From: Flavobacteriales bacterium
Lineage (GTDB): Bacteria; Bacteroidota; Bacteroidia; Flavobacteriales_F; PHOS-HE28
Assembly: GCA_016716605.1 (NCBI GenBank)
Contig: JADJWA010000001.1
Coordinates: forward strand, 1,240,001-1,304,000
Length of the DNA stretch: 64,000 nucleotides
Reading direction: 5' to 3'
The notes under the pieces are model-generated. The model worked only from the letters and a program-made list of their open reading frames with translations. It was not told where the DNA came from and did no database searches. Shown here one piece after another: positions 24,508 to 31,730 of this stretch; positions within the stretch are counted from its first letter, which is position 1, and each line of letters starts with the position of its first letter. The position numbers and the translations under genes were made by a program.

Positions 24508-25251
24508 ATGCGCGCCGCCACCCTCTCCGTGGTCCTATGGGCCTTGTCCAGCGCGGCTTCCGCTCAATTCCAACCCATGTCCACCACCCCCATCGGCGCT
24601 GATCAACCGCTCACCATCGAGGTGTGGAGCGATGTGGTCTGCCCGTTCTGCTACATCGGCAAGCGCGAGCTCGAGAGCGCTTTATCCCGTTTCCCGCACC
24701 GCGATCAGGTGAAGGTGGTGTGGAAGAGCTTCGAGTTGGATGCCAATGCTCCCGACCGCGCCCCGCACGATACCTATGGCATGCTCATGGAACGCTACCG
24801 CATCGGCCGGGAAGAAGCCGTGGCGCGTGTGAGCGGTGTTACGCAACGCGCCGCCAGCCTTGGGCTGAAGTACGACTACGACAAGGTGATCGTAGGCTCC
24901 TCCTTTCAGGCGCACCGGTTGCTGCAATACGCCAAGAGCAAGGGCAAGGGCGATGCAATGAAAGAGCGGCTCTTCCGCGCCTACTTCACCGAGGGCAAGC
25001 ACTTGGCCGATAAGCCCACGCTGGTGGCACTGGCGAAAGAGGTGGGTATCAATGCCGATGAAGTGCGCTACGACCTGGACAACGACGCTTGGGTCCGGGA
25101 GGTGCGCGCCGATGAGCAAGAGGCGCGACAGCTCGGGGTGAGCGGCGTGCCGTTCTTCGTGTTCGACCGGCGCTTCGCGGTGAGCGGGGCTCAGAGCAGC
25201 GCAGTATTCCAGCAGGCACTCGAAAAGGCGTGGGCGGAGCGGGGGAAGTGA
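24508..25251 (+). CDS. DsbA/FrnE-family thiol oxidoreductase
   Basis: 247 residues from 24508. Thioredoxin-like fold with active site CPFC (45-48, in VWSDVVCPFCYIGKREL) and the cis-Pro loop GVSGVPFFVFD near the C-terminus, as in FrnE and DsbA-like 2-hydroxychromene-2-carboxylate isomerase relatives. FrnE proteins are usually cytoplasmic, but the start at 24508 gives a good signal peptide (MRAATLSVVLWALSSAASA-Q). An internal ATG at 24577 would give the leaderless cytoplasmic form of 224 residues. The choice of start therefore decides the compartment and is unresolved. Divergent from the efflux operon. Confidence 0.88.
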   Translation: MRAATLSVVLWALSSAASAQFQPMSTTPIGADQPLTIEVWSDVVCPFCYIGKRELESALSRFPHRDQVKVVWKSFELDANAPDRAPHDTYGMLMERYRIGREEAVARVSGVTQRAASLGLKYDYDKVIVGSSFQAHRLLQYAKSKGKGDAMKERLFRAYFTEGKHLADKPTLVALAKEVGINADEVRYDLDNDAWVREVRADEQEARQLGVSGVPFFVFDRRFAVSGAQSSAVFQQALEKAWAERGK

Positions 25252-25256
25252 GCGGG

Positions 25257-26006
25257 TCACTTCAACGCCACCCGCTCCAGCAGCTTGCCGTAGAACGAAT
25301 CGCCGATGGGTATGGACCCCTTGCCATCCTCCATGATCACATGCGGCGCGTCGATGGCCTCCACCTTGTCGAGCCGGACGATGAAGCTGCGATGGATGCG
25401 CATGAACTTATCGGTGGGCAGGCGTGATTCGATGTGCTTCATGGTGCCGTGCACGATGTAGCGCTTGTCCTTCACATGCACGCTGAAGTAGTCCTTGAGC
25501 GCAGATATGTAATACACATCCTCCAGCGCCACGCGAACCTGCCGACCCTGGTGCTTGAGGAAGAGCGGACCCGTGGAAGCCTCGCGGGTGGCCAACTCAT
25601 GCAACTGGTCGCGCTCGCGGCGAAGTTCTGAATCATGGATGTGCTTGTGCAAGGCCATCTCGATCGCCGCCTGCACCTCCACCACCTTGAAGGGCTTCAC
25701 GATGTAGCCGTAGGGCTCGGCGATGCGCGCTTTGTTCAGCGTGGCCTCGTCGCTATAGGCGGTGAGGAAGATCACTGGAAGACCCAGCTCGCCGCCGATC
25801 ACCATGGCGGCTTCGATGCCGCTCATGTCGCCCTTGAGCATGATGTCCATGAGCACCAGGTCCGGTCGATGCTGCTCCGCCAGATCGATGGCCGCCTGGC
25901 CCTCGGCCGCAGAGCCCGCGATCTCGTACCCCAATTGCGTGAGCGTGCGCTCGATGTCCTTGCGCACGATTCCTTCGTCTTCGACCACCAGGATCCGGCT
26001 CGACAT
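25257..26006 (-). CDS. LytTR-family response regulator
   Basis: 249 residues. N-terminal receiver domain with acidic pocket E9-D10, phosphoacceptor Asp54 (LVLMDIMLKG), Thr82 (FLTAYSD) and Lys104 (VKPF). A short helical linker leads to a LytTR DNA-binding domain at ~145-245 (YYISALKDYFSVHV, MRIHRSFIVRLDKV). No sensor kinase gene adjoins it, so its partner is encoded elsewhere. It converges on the DsbA-like gene with a 5-nt gap. No promoter box was recognised before its start. Confidence 0.93.
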   Translation of the reverse strand: MSSRILVVEDEGIVRKDIERTLTQLGYEIAGSAAEGQAAIDLAEQHRPDLVLMDIMLKGDMSGIEAAMVIGGELGLPVIFLTAYSDEATLNKARIAEPYGYIVKPFKVVEVQAAIEMALHKHIHDSELRRERDQLHELATREASTGPLFLKHQGRQVRVALEDVYYISALKDYFSVHVKDKRYIVHGTMKHIESRLPTDKFMRIHRSFIVRLDKVEAIDAPHVIMEDGKGSIPIGDSFYGKLLERVALK

Positions 26007-26143
26007 GCTTGCTCGGTTTAATTCGATCCGCGCTGTGCGCTGCTTGGTTGCGGCAACGTTATTACGCTTCGCCCGCGAAGTTGGTTCAAATCGCTCAACG
26101 GGCGGGCGGCATCGACCGGAACGAGGCGTTGCGCGCCGCTCTC

Positions 26144-26151
26144 CATCTTTG
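26144..26151 (+). promoter_or_regulatory. Possible -7 box (CATCTTTG) of asnS
   Basis: CATCTTTG, one base from TAnnTTTG, 51 nt before the asnS ATG. The 196-nt region also must hold the promoter of the divergent LytTR gene, not identified. Confidence 0.35.
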
Positions 26152-26202
26152 TCGGCCTTCTCCCGCGGGCCGGATGGCCGGGCAATGCCTCAGTAGATCC
26201 CC

Positions 26203-27660
26203 ATGGACATCACCTCTATCAAAACGGTCCTCGACCACACCGCCCTTACCGGCACCACCCTGACCGTGGCCGGTTGGGTGCGCACCTTCCGCAACGACCG
26301 TTTCATCGCCCTGAATGATGGCAGCACCATCCGCAACCTGCAGTGCGTGATCGACCAGGAGAAGGTTGATGCGGCAACGCGGGCACGTTTCACCACCAGC
26401 GCCGCCGTGCAGTGCACAGGCGTGATTGTGGAGAGCAAGGGCAGCGGCCAGCGCGTAGAGATGCAGGTGACCGCCGTGGAAGTGCTGGGCGACAGCGACG
26501 CGGAGAAGTACCCCATCCAACCCAAGAAGCACAGCTTGGAGTTCCTGCGGGAGAATGCCCACCTGCGCTTCCGCACGAACACCTACAGCGCCATTTTCCG
26601 GATCCGTCACCAGGTGAGCTTCGGCATCCACGAGTACTTCGACCTGAACGGATACAACTATTTCCACGCGCCGATCATCACCGCGAGCGATGCGGAAGGT
26701 GCGGGCGAGATGTTCCGCGTGAGCGTGCTCGATGCGAAGGCACCGCCGCTCGATGATCAAGGAGCAGTGGATTTCAAGGAGGACTTCTTCGGCCGCGAGT
26801 CACGGCTGACTGTAAGCGGTCAGCTGCAAGCGGAGCTCGCTGCATTGGCATTGGGCAAGGTGTACACCTTCGGTCCGACCTTCCGCGCCGAGAACAGCAA
26901 CACCGCGCGACACCTCGCCGAGTTCTGGATGATCGAGCCCGAAGCGGCCTTCATGGACCTGAAGGGCGACATGGACCTCGCCGAAGGCCTATGCAAGCAC
27001 CTCATCGCCCGCGTGCTGAGGAACAGCATGGACGATCTGCAGTTCCTGGATGCGCGACTGAAGGAGGAAGAAGCCACCAAGCCGAAGGAGCAACGAAGCG
27101 AGATGGGCTTGATCGACCGCCTGAAGTTCGTGCTCGACAACCCCTTCGAGCGCATCACTTACTCCGACGCAATAGAGATCCTGCTGCGCAGCAAACCGCA
27201 CCAGAAAGGGCAATTCCAGTTCCCCGTGGAATGGGGCATAGATCTGCAGAGCGAGCACGAGCGCTACCTCGTCGAGAAGCACTTCAAGAAGCCGGTGATC
27301 GTGACGGGCTACCCCGGAAAGATCAAGGCCTTCTACATGCGCACCAACGGCCCCGGTGACTTCGGCTACAGCGACAAGGGCACCACCGTAGCCGCCATGG
27401 ATGTGCTCTTCCCCGGCATCGGCGAAATCATCGGTGGCAGTCAGCGCGAGGAGCGCCTGGATGTGCTGGAAGCGCGCATGAAGGAGATGCACGTTCCTGC
27501 GGAAGAACTCTGGTGGTATCTGGACACGCGCCGATTCGGCACCGTGCCGCACGCGGGCTTCGGGCTGGGGCTGGAGCGCTTCGTGCTATTCGTTACCGGC
27601 ATGGGGAATATCCGGGATGTGATCCCCTTCCCGCGGGCGCCGAAGAGCGCGGAGTTCTAG
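26203..27660 (+). CDS. asnS: Asparaginyl-tRNA synthetase
   Basis: 485 residues. Class IIb synthetase charging tRNA-Asn. The N-terminal OB-fold anticodon-binding domain is visible (LTVAGWVRTFRNDRFIALND), then motif 2 (FGPTFRAENSNTARHLAEFW with the MIEPEAAF that follows) and motif 3 (GFGLGLERFVLFVTGM) close to the C-terminus. The C-terminus IRDVIPFPR is the usual family ending. Composition is like the genome average, unlike leuS and tyrS. Its TAG overlaps the stop of the following convergent gene through CTAG. Confidence 0.97.
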   Translation: MDITSIKTVLDHTALTGTTLTVAGWVRTFRNDRFIALNDGSTIRNLQCVIDQEKVDAATRARFTTSAAVQCTGVIVESKGSGQRVEMQVTAVEVLGDSDAEKYPIQPKKHSLEFLRENAHLRFRTNTYSAIFRIRHQVSFGIHEYFDLNGYNYFHAPIITASDAEGAGEMFRVSVLDAKAPPLDDQGAVDFKEDFFGRESRLTVSGQLQAELAALALGKVYTFGPTFRAENSNTARHLAEFWMIEPEAAFMDLKGDMDLAEGLCKHLIARVLRNSMDDLQFLDARLKEEEATKPKEQRSEMGLIDRLKFVLDNPFERITYSDAIEILLRSKPHQKGQFQFPVEWGIDLQSEHERYLVEKHFKKPVIVTGYPGKIKAFYMRTNGPGDFGYSDKGTTVAAMDVLFPGIGEIIGGSQREERLDVLEARMKEMHVPAEELWWYLDTRRFGTVPHAGFGLGLERFVLFVTGMGNIRDVIPFPRAPKSAEF

Positions 27661-28544
27661 CCCCTCCCGATCCTCACGCTCGTCATCGTTAGCGAACCCG
27701 CCAGTGCCTTGTCGTTGAAGAGCGTGGCCTGCTCATCCTTCTGCTGCAGTGCCAGGGCGTAGAGCAAAGGCAAGAAGTGCTCGCTGCTGTTGATGGCCAG
27801 TTCGAAGGCCTGGCCCTGATCGTGGAATTCGATCAATGGCTTGTGGTCCCCGGTGGTGATGGCCCGTTTCATCCTTTCGCTGGCCTCTTGTGCCCAATCG
27901 TAGGCGAAGGGCTGATTGAGCTTGTTCCAATCGACCATGCCCAGGTTATGCACCATGTTGCCGCTTCCGATGATTAGGACGCCCTTATCACGCAGCGCAC
28001 CGAGTTCCTCGGCCAGCGCATAATGCTTCTCCGGTGAGAGCGAGCGGTCGAGGCTCAATTGGATGATGGGCACATCGGCGTTCGGGTACAGGTGTTTCAC
28101 CACGCTCCACGCGCCATGATCGAGGCCCCAACTCTGGTCCAGGCCGACGGATGCGCCCTTCACCGCTTGCTTCACCTCCTCTGCGAGCTTGGGGTCACCG
28201 GGTGCGGGATACTGCACATCGAACAGCGCCTTGGGGAACCCGCCGAAGTCGTGGATGGTGCGCGGCTTGGCCATCGCGGTCACATAGGTGCCCCGCGTCT
28301 CCCAATGCGCGCTCACGCAGATGATCGCCTGCGGCTTCGGGATCTCCGCCGCCAGCTTCCGGAAGCCCTGTACGAACTCGTTCTCTTCGATGGCGTTCAT
28401 CGGGCTGCCGTGACCGAGGAAGAGTACGGGCAAGCGCTCGGTCGGGCCCAGCGGGTCGGTGATGCGCGCGAGCTCATTGAGTTTCATGGCGGCTCCGGCC
28501 AAGGGCATCGCGGCGAGTGAAAGGAGGAAATCCTTGCGGTGCAT
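27657..28544 (-). CDS. ygiD: 4,5-DOPA-extradiol-dioxygenase family protein
   Basis: 295 residues. Class III extradiol ring-cleavage dioxygenase family (LigB fold). Metal-binding histidines are seen in FLGHGSPMNAI (residue ~45), SAHWETRGTYV and GLDHGAWSVVKHLYP, the E. coli YgiD pattern; LIIGSGNMVHNLG is also conserved. Natural substrates of YgiD-like proteins are poorly known. The first 20 residues (MHRKDFLLSLAAMPLAGAAM) resemble a weak signal peptide, but an internal ATG at residue 20 could also start the protein. Divergent from the ArsC-like gene. Confidence 0.9.
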   Translation of the reverse strand: MHRKDFLLSLAAMPLAGAAMKLNELARITDPLGPTERLPVLFLGHGSPMNAIEENEFVQGFRKLAAEIPKPQAIICVSAHWETRGTYVTAMAKPRTIHDFGGFPKALFDVQYPAPGDPKLAEEVKQAVKGASVGLDQSWGLDHGAWSVVKHLYPNADVPIIQLSLDRSLSPEKHYALAEELGALRDKGVLIIGSGNMVHNLGMVDWNKLNQPFAYDWAQEASERMKRAITTGDHKPLIEFHDQGQAFELAINSSEHFLPLLYALALQQKDEQATLFNDKALAGSLTMTSVRIGRG

Positions 28545-28554
28545 GGCGGTGGAA

Positions 28555-28562
28555 CAAAGGTG
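28555..28562 (-). promoter_or_regulatory. -7 box (CACCTTTG) of ygiD-like gene
   Basis: Minus-strand CACCTTTG, one base from TAnnTTTG, 10 nt before the ATG at 28544. Confidence 0.4.
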
Positions 28563-28611
28563 CGCCTGCGATGTTCTGAACAGGTCGCCAGCGTCGCTAA
28601 GAAACGCAAGC

Positions 28612-28619
28612 GATCTTCG
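28612..28619 (+). promoter_or_regulatory. -7-like box (GATCTTCG) of ArsC-like gene
   Basis: GATCTTCG lies 5 nt before the ATG at 28625; two mismatches to TAnnTTTG but the same position as other boxes in the window. Confidence 0.3.
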
Positions 28620-28624
28620 CCGCC

Positions 28625-28987
28625 ATGCCCCGCCTCTTCTACTATCTCGGCACCTGCTCCACCTGCGAGCGCATCATGAAAGGCATCAACCTCAAGGGCT
28701 TTGCCTTGCGCGAGATCAAAGGCGATCCAATCACGGCGAAGGAACTCGACCACATGAAGAAGCTTGCGGGCAGCTACGAAGCGCTCTTCAGCCGCGTGGC
28801 CTTGAAGTACCGCGCACTCGGGCTGAACACGATGACGCTCACCGAGAAGGACTACCGCAAGTACATCCTGCAGGAGTACACGTTCCTGAAGCGGCCGGTG
28901 ATGGTGCTCGATGACCGGATCCTCATCGGAAACGCGCCCAAGGTGACGGAAGCGATGACCGACGCTGCACGGACGCTGGTTGCATGA
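28625..28987 (+). CDS. ArsC/Spx-family thioredoxin-fold protein
   Basis: 120 residues. Glutaredoxin-like ArsC family: N-terminal beta strand LFYYLGTCSTCERIM with CSTC at 11-14, then DYRKYILQEYTFLKRPVMVLDDRILIG matching the family's 'LIKRPIL' region (here FLKRPVMV). No arsenite transporter or arsR lies nearby, so an arsenate reductase role is not supported by context; a redox or regulatory (Spx/YffB-like) role is equally possible. No strand-coupled neighbours. Confidence 0.88.
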   Translation: MPRLFYYLGTCSTCERIMKGINLKGFALREIKGDPITAKELDHMKKLAGSYEALFSRVALKYRALGLNTMTLTEKDYRKYILQEYTFLKRPVMVLDDRILIGNAPKVTEAMTDAARTLVA

Positions 28988-29016
28988 GGCATTTGGATAG
29001 CTGATGCCATGAAGCA

Positions 29017-29050
29017 CGAAGCCCGCGCTGGCGATCCAACGCGGGCTTCG
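29017..29050. terminator. Bidirectional hairpin between convergent genes
   Basis: CGAAGCCCGCG (29017-29027) and CGCGGGCTTCG (29040-29050) pair over 11 bp with a 12-nt loop, in the 81-nt gap between the ArsC-like and T9SS-sorted genes. No T-tract. Confidence 0.55.
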
Positions 29051-29068
29051 GCGATGCGTGCGATCCGC

Positions 29069-30394
29069 TCAGCGCTGCACTACCAGCTTGGCTTGGCGCA
29101 GGGCCGCGCCATCGGCAACGATCAACGTGTAGATGCCGGCAGGCAGTGCATCCACCATGAGTACGCTGTTCATCAGATTGCCTTGCTGCATGGTGCGGCC
29201 CATCGCATCGCAGACCGCATAAGCGGCGCGCGCATCATCGACTGCCACGCGCACGAGATCCCGGGCCGGGTTGGGCCCGATGGTCACAGGGGCGCGGCTC
29301 AGCTCTCCGATGCCGGTCACCGCTTCCACGTCCTCCACGAAGCGCGGCAGGATGCGCCACTCGCTGAAAGCGTATTGCAGCACCCCGGTGATGTCATAGA
29401 ACTGCCCCACCATGAAGGGATATGCATAGATCACATCGTCAACCAGAACCGGACCGCTGCCATCGTTCACGGTGAATTGGCCGAAGCTCCCCTGTGCGGT
29501 GCAGTTGGCCGCCTCGACCTTCACGAGCACGCTCTCATAGGGCTCGGTGTTGCCGTCGAGCGTGCTGATCACGGTGGGGGTGAGCGTGTTGCCGCTGGTT
29601 AGGGTCACCAGGTTCAGCACGGATGTGAGCTGCGTCTGACCGTTGAATTCAACCACGGTGCCAGTGACCGCCACGGAATCGCCGATGGCCAGCGCACCAG
29701 GCGTGGCGAACACGAAGAGGCCGCTCCACGGGCCGCTGCCATCCTGGATGTAGAACCCGTTGGAGAGCAGCGCGCTCACCACGCCACCGGTGATCACGGT
29801 GCTGTCCACCCAAGCGGAGGTGCCATCAGGCGCGGTGGTCTGCTGGATCTCAACGATGGTGGCGGGCAGGGGCACCACCGCTTCCAGGGCCGTGACCGTC
29901 GCATCATCCACCACCAGATGCTCTGGCGCGACCGTGCTCTGCACGCTCAGGATGAACTCCGCATCGCCAGCGTTCATGGCTGCGATCACCGTGAGCACCA
30001 CTTCCTGCCAGGTGTTCCCGGTGGAGGTGAAGTAGCTGGTGTAGGGGGCGTAGCCGCTGCTGGTGGGGCGGCCGTCATAGAGGCCCAGGCGGATCTGCCC
30101 TTCGCCGCGCACCCAGAAGCGCACTTCGTACTCGGTATTGGCCACTACGGTCTGCACCTGCGTGGTGAAGCGTTGATGACCGGTGCTGGCCTTGATCAGC
30201 CGCACGGCGTTCGCGCCGCCATGCACATCGGCGGTCACTTGCTCCACGCCGCTCTGCGGCAGGTTGCTCTTGCTGCCGTACCAATCGGTAGGCAAGCCGG
30301 CGTTCCAGTCCTCGAAGCCGCTGGTGAAGATCACTTGGCCGTGGGCCGCAGCGGAGAGCAACGCGGCGAACGCGAGAAGGGTAATGTGTCTCAT
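29069..30394 (-). CDS. T9SS type A-sorted surface/secreted protein
   Basis: 441 residues. Signal peptide MRHITLLAFAALLSAAAHG-Q. An N-terminal carbohydrate-binding-like jelly roll (FTSGFEDWNAGLPTDWYGSK to ~165) is followed by an OB-fold-like region (~185-360: GFYIQDGSGPWSGLFVFATP, GDSVAVTGTVVEFNGQTQL) related to the region found in extracellular nucleases and DUF5689 proteins. The last ~75 residues (TIGPNPARDLVRVAV to KLVVQR) are a T9SS Por-secretion C-terminal sorting domain. Third gene of a TonB-receptor operon; ligand unknown. Confidence 0.85.
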   Translation of the reverse strand: MRHITLLAFAALLSAAAHGQVIFTSGFEDWNAGLPTDWYGSKSNLPQSGVEQVTADVHGGANAVRLIKASTGHQRFTTQVQTVVANTEYEVRFWVRGEGQIRLGLYDGRPTSSGYAPYTSYFTSTGNTWQEVVLTVIAAMNAGDAEFILSVQSTVAPEHLVVDDATVTALEAVVPLPATIVEIQQTTAPDGTSAWVDSTVITGGVVSALLSNGFYIQDGSGPWSGLFVFATPGALAIGDSVAVTGTVVEFNGQTQLTSVLNLVTLTSGNTLTPTVISTLDGNTEPYESVLVKVEAANCTAQGSFGQFTVNDGSGPVLVDDVIYAYPFMVGQFYDITGVLQYAFSEWRILPRFVEDVEAVTGIGELSRAPVTIGPNPARDLVRVAVDDARAAYAVCDAMGRTMQQGNLMNSVLMVDALPAGIYTLIVADGAALRQAKLVVQR

Positions 30395-30428
30395 GGTCTG
30401 AAGGGTTAGGGGTGCGTTGGGAAGGCAA

Positions 30429-31706
30429 TCACTGGATCGCTACGTCGTCGATGCGGAAGTTGGTGGTTTCACCTCCCGTGCCGCTGCCGGTGTAGCGGAA
30501 ACCAACCACGAAGGGCCCTGAGAATCCGCCGGGCAAGGCTGCGCTGAGATCAATAGGGCCGCTATCGACCCATACCTGATCCGCCGTGGAGGTATTGGCG
30601 TATGGGAAGCCGGTCACCTGTGTCCAATTGGCGGTCGCGAGGTTGAGGCCCGTGTAGTTGGTGCTCACGAAGAGCGAGAAAGGGTCGTGCGTGGCAACGC
30701 CGAATCCGCGCTGGCTGCGGAAGCTCAGCACCATGCCGGGCTGAAAATTCACAGGTGCGGATACCAGCCACGAAACATCGCTGGCGTTACTGCTCCCGAA
30801 GGCCGTGGCTTGCACCGCCATATTGCCGCTCACGCTGGTACCGCGCCAGAACCGGCTCCCCACTTGGGCCTGGTTGTACCAACAATCCGCAGCGAAGTCC
30901 ACGTTGGTCACTGCTGTGGCGAAATCCTGCGAGAGGTTCGCTGCTGCGGCGCAGGGCACCGGGCATGGCGCACAGCGTGCGCCGTTCATCTGCACCTCGC
31001 TCACCCTGCGGATGAAGAGCTGCATGTCATCATTGAACTGGCCGACCACGGCGATGATGCTGCCGTTGCCGCTGGGAAGCTGCTGACCTGCGAAATTGGC
31101 ATAGCCGCTATTGCGCACAAGCACGGTGCCGGAGCAATCGGTAAGGGTGCGGTTCAATGTCTCCTGTCCGGCGGCATCCGCATAGGTGAGGCCATTGCAC
31201 GCCTCGCTAACGACGAACTCCACGCCTTCGAGCTTCACCAACCGGCCCTGCATCGCCGGCGTGATCTGCGCGATGGTAACGAGTTCCGGCTGCTTCTCCA
31301 CCCCGGCCGCCTGCTTCACCACATTGTTGTCAACGTCCACGTTGTCCAGCTGCAACAGTCCATTGTAGGCGCCGAGGATGGTGCCCGGCAGATAGATGCG
31401 GATGCTGTCGCCCTGATAGAGGCCCCCGCTGTTGATCAAGCGCAGCACGATGGCGCCGGTGTGGTCCTGCACATAAACATTCTTGTACAGGTTGCCGCTT
31501 TCCTCGTCGGCGGTCACCACGGCGTACACGCTGCTGTCACCGGTGAAGGTGTGCGGCACCCCGGTGAACAAGGCGCGCAATTGCGCCACGGTCATCACCT
31601 GCCCAACGGGCAGCGTGCGCACGGGCGGGGAGTCGAGCTCCTTCTCGCAGCCGGCAAGGATCAGGAGCGCGGCGGCGGAGAAGGCGATGGCGATATTGCG
31701 GATCAT
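30429..31706 (-). CDS. DUF5689 / choice-of-anchor lipoprotein
   Basis: 425 residues. Lipoprotein signal with acylated Cys20 (ALLILAGCEKE). Residues ~35-235 match the DUF5689 layout (VYAVVTADEESGNLYKNVYV, QDHTGAIVLRL, GDSIRIYLPGTILGAYNGLL), an OB-like fold. Residues ~250-425 form a second jelly-roll (choice-of-anchor J/DUF5017-like) ending ETTNFRIDDVAIQ. It lies between the TonB receptor and the T9SS-sorted protein, with gaps of 24 and 34 nt, so it is probably a surface-exposed partner of the receptor. No T9SS tail. Confidence 0.83.
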   Translation of the reverse strand: MIRNIAIAFSAAALLILAGCEKELDSPPVRTLPVGQVMTVAQLRALFTGVPHTFTGDSSVYAVVTADEESGNLYKNVYVQDHTGAIVLRLINSGGLYQGDSIRIYLPGTILGAYNGLLQLDNVDVDNNVVKQAAGVEKQPELVTIAQITPAMQGRLVKLEGVEFVVSEACNGLTYADAAGQETLNRTLTDCSGTVLVRNSGYANFAGQQLPSGNGSIIAVVGQFNDDMQLFIRRVSEVQMNGARCAPCPVPCAAAANLSQDFATAVTNVDFAADCWYNQAQVGSRFWRGTSVSGNMAVQATAFGSSNASDVSWLVSAPVNFQPGMVLSFRSQRGFGVATHDPFSLFVSTNYTGLNLATANWTQVTGFPYANTSTADQVWVDSGPIDLSAALPGGFSGPFVVGFRYTGSGTGGETTNFRIDDVAIQ

Positions 31707-31730
31707 CGGATGATGCGGTTGTGCGTTGGG

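Noticed and set aside
28625..28987. Arsenic resistance function for the ArsC-like protein
   Set aside because: No arsR, arsB/acr3 or second ars gene nearby; the family also includes Spx/YffB-type proteins.
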